DNA of 39,510 bases. It comes from an uncultured Bacilli bacterium. GTDB lineage: Bacteria; Bacillota_I; Bacilli_A; RF39; UBA660. The notes beneath the pieces are model-generated. The model was not told the DNA's origin and ran no database searches. It saw only the letters and a program-made list of their open reading frames with translations. The DNA is taken from the NCBI GenBank assembly GCA_934089275.1, contig CAKOJJ010000011.1:1-39510 (forward strand), given 5' to 3'. Position 1 is the stretch's first letter, and each line of letters opens with the position of its first letter. A program made the position numbers and the translations under genes. This document shows, piece by piece, positions 36,696 through 39,510 of this stretch.

Positions 36696-36920
36696 ATGCG
36701 TATAAGTGATTTACAAACTAAAGATGTTGTTAATAAAAATGATGGAAGAAATATCGGGAGAATTATAGATGTGGACATCCTAGAAAGTGGTATGATTAAC
36801 TTTTTTGTAGTTGAACCAAAAAAAATATTAAAAAAACTTAATATATATAATAATGAAACAAGTATAAAATTGAATCAAGTAGTTAAAATAGGAGAGGATG
36901 TAATACTTGTAGATTTATGA
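36696..36920 (+). CDS. ylmC: YlmC/YmxH-family PRC-barrel protein
   Basis: 74 residues, the size of the family. MRISDLQTKDVVN and GRNIGRIIDVDI are the PRC-barrel start; MINFFVVEP and GEDVILVDL complete it. YlmC/YmxH proteins are annotated as sporulation-related in Bacillota, though the role is not established. ATG 36696 follows GGGTG; an ATG at 36684 has no binding site. A TATAAT lies at 36675-36680. Confidence 0.85.
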   Translation: MRISDLQTKDVVNKNDGRNIGRIIDVDILESGMINFFVVEPKKILKKLNIYNNETSIKLNQVVKIGEDVILVDL

Positions 36921-36953
36921 TTTATAAGTTATAATCTTTATGGGTGTTGATAT

Positions 36954-37436
36954 ATGAATAAAAGAATAGTTATTATATCAATTATAGTATTGTTGCTTGA
37001 TCAAATTACGAAGTTGATTGTTCAAATGACTAATACAAGTGTTAATATCATAAGTAATGTACTTTATTTCACATATAGTAAAAATACAGGTGCATCATGG
37101 TCTATTTTAGAAGGAAAAGTAACTCTTTTAATAATTATTTCCATAATTATGTTGGTTACGGTTTATAGCTTAATGTTTTCATATCCATCTAATAGATTTA
37201 ATGATACATCGTTTGGTCTTTTATTTGGAGGAGTACTTGGTAATTTAATTGATAGAATATTTTATGGTTACGTAAGAGATTTTATAGGTATAAATATATT
37301 TGGTTATCATTTTCCAATATTTAATATAGCAGATATGTCAATAGTAATTGGAGTTATATTACTTGTTATAGCAACCGTCAAAGGAGATGTTAAAAATGGA
37401 ACTTTTAGTAGAAGAAGGAAGTTTAAGAATAGATAA
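36954..37436 (+). CDS. lspA: Lipoprotein signal peptidase (signal peptidase II)
   Basis: 160 residues, four membrane spans. Catalytic Asp 100 in GNLIDRIFYGYVRDFI and Asp 127 in FPIFNIADMSIVIG are present, as is NTGASWSIL. Cleaves diacylglyceryl-prolipoproteins such as the one at 24584. GGGTGTTGAT precedes the ATG. Its last 41 bases overlap rluD, so the two are coupled, the usual lspA-rluD pair of Bacillota. Confidence 0.95.
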   Translation: MNKRIVIISIIVLLLDQITKLIVQMTNTSVNIISNVLYFTYSKNTGASWSILEGKVTLLIIISIIMLVTVYSLMFSYPSNRFNDTSFGLLFGGVLGNLIDRIFYGYVRDFIGINIFGYHFPIFNIADMSIVIGVILLVIATVKGDVKNGTFSRRRKFKNR

Positions 37437-38286
37437 ATATTTAGCTGCTAATACAGAATATTCAAGAAGTTTAATAGCTAAAATGATAGAAAATGAGTAT
37501 GTTTTAGTTAATGGTAAGAAAACTAAAAACAACTATATATTAAAAACTGGTGATAGGATTGAAGTTAAAGATGGTTTTATTGAACCTCTTGATGTAAAAC
37601 CAGAAAATATTCCTTTAAATATTGTTTATGAAGATGACGATATAATTGTTTTAAATAAGGAATCTGGTATGGTAGTTCATCCTGGAAATGGAAATAATGA
37701 TGGAACTTTAGTAAATGCTCTTTTGTATCATACAAATGCATTATCTGATGTAAATGGAGAAGTAAGACCAGGAATAGTTCATAGAATAGATAAAGATACT
37801 TCAGGACTTATGGTTGTTGCTAAGAATAATAAAGCACATGAGATTCTTGCTGATGCTCTTTCTAGACATGAGATAAAAAGAGATTACATTGCTCTTTTAA
37901 AAGGCGAATTTTTAAGTGATACAGCTACAATTGATGCACCAATTGGACGTGATAAATTAAATAGAAAAAAAATGACAGTTACTGCTGAAAATTCTAAAGA
38001 TGCAATAACTGATATGCGCGTTTTAAAAAGATATAAGGGTTATACTTTAGTTCGTTTATCATTGCATACAGGACGTACTCATCAAATAAGAGTTCATATG
38101 GAGTATATTGGTTATCCAGTTTATAATGATCCAGTTTATACGAATGATAAAACAACAGAGTTTGGTCAATTTTTGCATTCAGCGAGCATTGATTTTGTTC
38201 ATCCAATAACAAAAGAACATATGCATTTTGAATGTGAATTACCAGAATATTTTAAAGAATTTTTAGATACACTTGAAGAAAAATAG
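37396..38286 (+). CDS. rluD: RluD-family pseudouridine synthase
   Basis: 296 residues. N-terminal S4 domain (RIDKYLAANTEYSRSLIAKM) and RluA-type catalytic domain with HRIDKDTSGL (catalytic Asp 132), followed by GRTHQIRVH. It modifies 23S rRNA uridines by family. ATG 37396 lies 9 bases after AAGGAG; ATG 37387 is inside that spacing and rejected. Overlaps lspA. Confidence 0.94.
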   Translation: MELLVEEGSLRIDKYLAANTEYSRSLIAKMIENEYVLVNGKKTKNNYILKTGDRIEVKDGFIEPLDVKPENIPLNIVYEDDDIIVLNKESGMVVHPGNGNNDGTLVNALLYHTNALSDVNGEVRPGIVHRIDKDTSGLMVVAKNNKAHEILADALSRHEIKRDYIALLKGEFLSDTATIDAPIGRDKLNRKKMTVTAENSKDAITDMRVLKRYKGYTLVRLSLHTGRTHQIRVHMEYIGYPVYNDPVYTNDKTTEFGQFLHSASIDFVHPITKEHMHFECELPEYFKEFLDTLEEK

Positions 38287-38297
38287 GAGGAATGGTT

Positions 38298-39413
38298 ATG
38301 AATATGTCAAATACTGATCAACTAGTGATGCGTTTAGTACATTATTTTATAACAAAAGAAAACTATCAACCAATACTTGTAAATGGTGTTGAAAATGAAA
38401 TATGGTTAGAAAACTTAGATTCTAATTACGAAGTTGTAAGAATTAATAGCAATTATATTCATAATAATGAACAATTAGATTTTGATATTTTTAAAACTAA
38501 TTCAGTAATTAGACAAATAAAAAAGAAAACTTTATCATTTAAATGTAAGTCTTTAAATATATTTTTAAATGTTGGTGAAAATGTTAAATTTGAGGATCAC
38601 CGTAAAAATATGGATTTATGTAAAATTGATGTTGATGAAGGAATTGAAAACAATAAAATTATGGAGATATTCCCAGATTTAAAAAATGATGAATTGGATG
38701 CTGGAACTAATATGGATTTCTTTATAAACGTTACAAATGATATAAATTCTAAAACTGAAGAAAAAAATAGATTATTTGAAAAGACATTTAAAAAGAAACC
38801 AATTGTTATTACATATGCTTTAATATTTATTAATATATTAATATTTATGCTTTCAGTAGCTGGAATATTAAATGTGTCGGCATTTTCTATGAATAAAGCT
38901 GGTATTCAAAATCATGAATATTATCGTCTTATTACAGCAGCATTCTTTCATGCAGATTTAATACATTTGATTTGCAATATGTATTCTCTTGCTATAATAG
39001 GTAAAGAAGTTGAGACGGTTTTAGGTAAGAAAAAATTTATAGTTGTTTATTTAATGAGTGCGATTATTTCTTCACTTTTAAGTGGAGTACTTGGAAATTA
39101 TTCTTCTATTGGAGCTAGTGGAGCAATATTTGGACTTTTAGGAGCACTTTTATATTTTGGTTATCATTATAGATTGTATTTAGGAAATGTAATGATGACA
39201 GGGGTAGTTCCAGTAATAATCTTAAATTTAGTTATTGGTTTTATGAATCCAATGATTGATAATTTTGGACATATTGGTGGTTTAATCGGTGGAATATTCT
39301 CAGCTATGATTGTTGGTATTGAAGGTAGAACTAATAAAAGTGATACCATAAATGGTATAATCATTACGACTATATTGGTTGGATTTTTGATGTATATGTT
39401 ATTATTTAGATAG
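38298..39413 (+). CDS. Rhomboid-family intramembrane serine protease
   Basis: 371 residues. A cytoplasmic N-terminal domain of about 170 residues (GVENEIWLENLDSNYEVVRI) precedes six to seven membrane spans. The catalytic Ser is in SSIGASGAIFGLLGAL and the His in NFGHIGGLIGG, with HxxxN (HLICNMYS) as well. The N-terminal domain resembles that of YqgP/GluP-type rhomboids of Bacilli. ATG 38298 lies 7 bases after AGGAGG; ATG 38292 is too close. It follows rluD by 11 bases. Confidence 0.9.
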   Translation: MNMSNTDQLVMRLVHYFITKENYQPILVNGVENEIWLENLDSNYEVVRINSNYIHNNEQLDFDIFKTNSVIRQIKKKTLSFKCKSLNIFLNVGENVKFEDHRKNMDLCKIDVDEGIENNKIMEIFPDLKNDELDAGTNMDFFINVTNDINSKTEEKNRLFEKTFKKKPIVITYALIFINILIFMLSVAGILNVSAFSMNKAGIQNHEYYRLITAAFFHADLIHLICNMYSLAIIGKEVETVLGKKKFIVVYLMSAIISSLLSGVLGNYSSIGASGAIFGLLGALLYFGYHYRLYLGNVMMTGVVPVIILNLVIGFMNPMIDNFGHIGGLIGGIFSAMIVGIEGRTNKSDTINGIIITTILVGFLMYMLLFR

Positions 39414-39434
39414 ACTTGTTCTATCTTTTTTTTG
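39408..39434 (+). terminator. Terminator overlapping the rhomboid stop codon
   Basis: AGATAGA / TCTATCT, loop CTTGT, seven to eight T. The TAG stop lies in the left arm. Confidence 0.8.
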
Positions 39435-39447
39435 TTAGTGTAGAATA

Positions 39448-39477
39448 AGTGTGGAGATTTCACACCAAAAGCTTATA
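39448..39477 (+). promoter_or_regulatory. Possible promoter/operator at the window edge
   Basis: GTGTGGAGATTTCACAC (5-base inverted arms) followed by TATAAT at 39475-39480. The gene it would serve is outside the window. Confidence 0.3.
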
Positions 39478-39510
39478 ATTTAATTAAAATAATTGTAAGA
39501 TGAAAAGATT

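Noticed and set aside
1..39510. Mollicutes-type genetic code (TGA = Trp)
   Set aside because: Several well-defined genes end in TGA just where their families end, and TGG is used for Trp throughout.
1..39510. CRISPR array, tRNA, rRNA, reverse transcriptase or template repeat for the variable regions
   Set aside because: None was seen on reading both strands. In particular no second copy of either variable tail exists in the window.

Overview
The window is about 27-30% G+C by eye, uses TGG for Trp and TGA as a true stop (for example at the ends of the genes at 8874, 15322 and 19679), and so uses the standard bacterial code, not the Mollicutes code. Gene content (dnaB-dnaI primosome pair, RNase J paralog, T-box leaders, YfmF/YfmH peptidases, YtxG/YtxH, cotE, sigG, cse60, ylmC) points to an uncultured, very AT-rich member of the Bacilli, probably a gut lineage, that still carries sporulation genes. 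No rRNA, tRNA, transposase, prophage, CRISPR array or reverse transcriptase gene was seen.

Layout. 1-370: a small hydrophobic-peptide element with an opposing small RNA, followed by a remnant of a surface-protein gene. 443-9461: trpS, gltX, a chagasin-like protein, sigG, two M16 peptidases, an SPFH/zinc-ribbon protein and unknown genes. 9533-11661: accessory island with a frameshifted TPR gene, a second copy of the peptide/small-RNA element and a secreted protein with a variable-looking C-terminus. 11698-17516: hit, cotE, an RNase J paralog with a degraded active site, dnaB, dnaI. 17573-21561: an exported cadherin-like anchor protein and a set of pilin-like genes with a TadZ/CpaE-like degenerate ATPase and a VirB2/TrbC-like membrane protein; this looks like a divergent Tad-type or pilus-type surface apparatus without its motor genes in view. 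21675-26874: cse60, a SpoVB/MurJ-like flippase, trmB, a lipoprotein, a disordered acidic protein, YtxG/YtxH-like proteins. 27015-27884: a second secreted protein sharing promoter and N-terminus with the one at 10477 but with another C-terminus. 28002-39413: tyrS and leuS, each behind a T-box, plus yidD, an RDD protein, a ketopantoate-reductase-like gene, ylmC, lspA, rluD and a rhomboid protease.

The most interesting material is the surface-protein system. Two loci share a roughly 580-base module made of a promoter, an inverted repeat, an 8-G homopolymer inside the promoter spacer, a signal anchor and one domain. Each is then joined to a different C-terminal domain whose last 40-47 codons switch to pyrimidine-ending, more GC-rich codons, as expected of variable regions diversified by a diversity-generating retroelement acting in trans. 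A deleted third copy lies at 247-309. Two of the three loci sit directly beside the peptide/small-RNA element, which has the architecture of a type I toxin-antitoxin: a 27-residue hydrophobic peptide, a near-consensus antisense promoter, a hairpin with a U-tract, and an inverted repeat joining the 5' and 3' ends of the peptide mRNA. These are inferences from sequence only and have not been tested.
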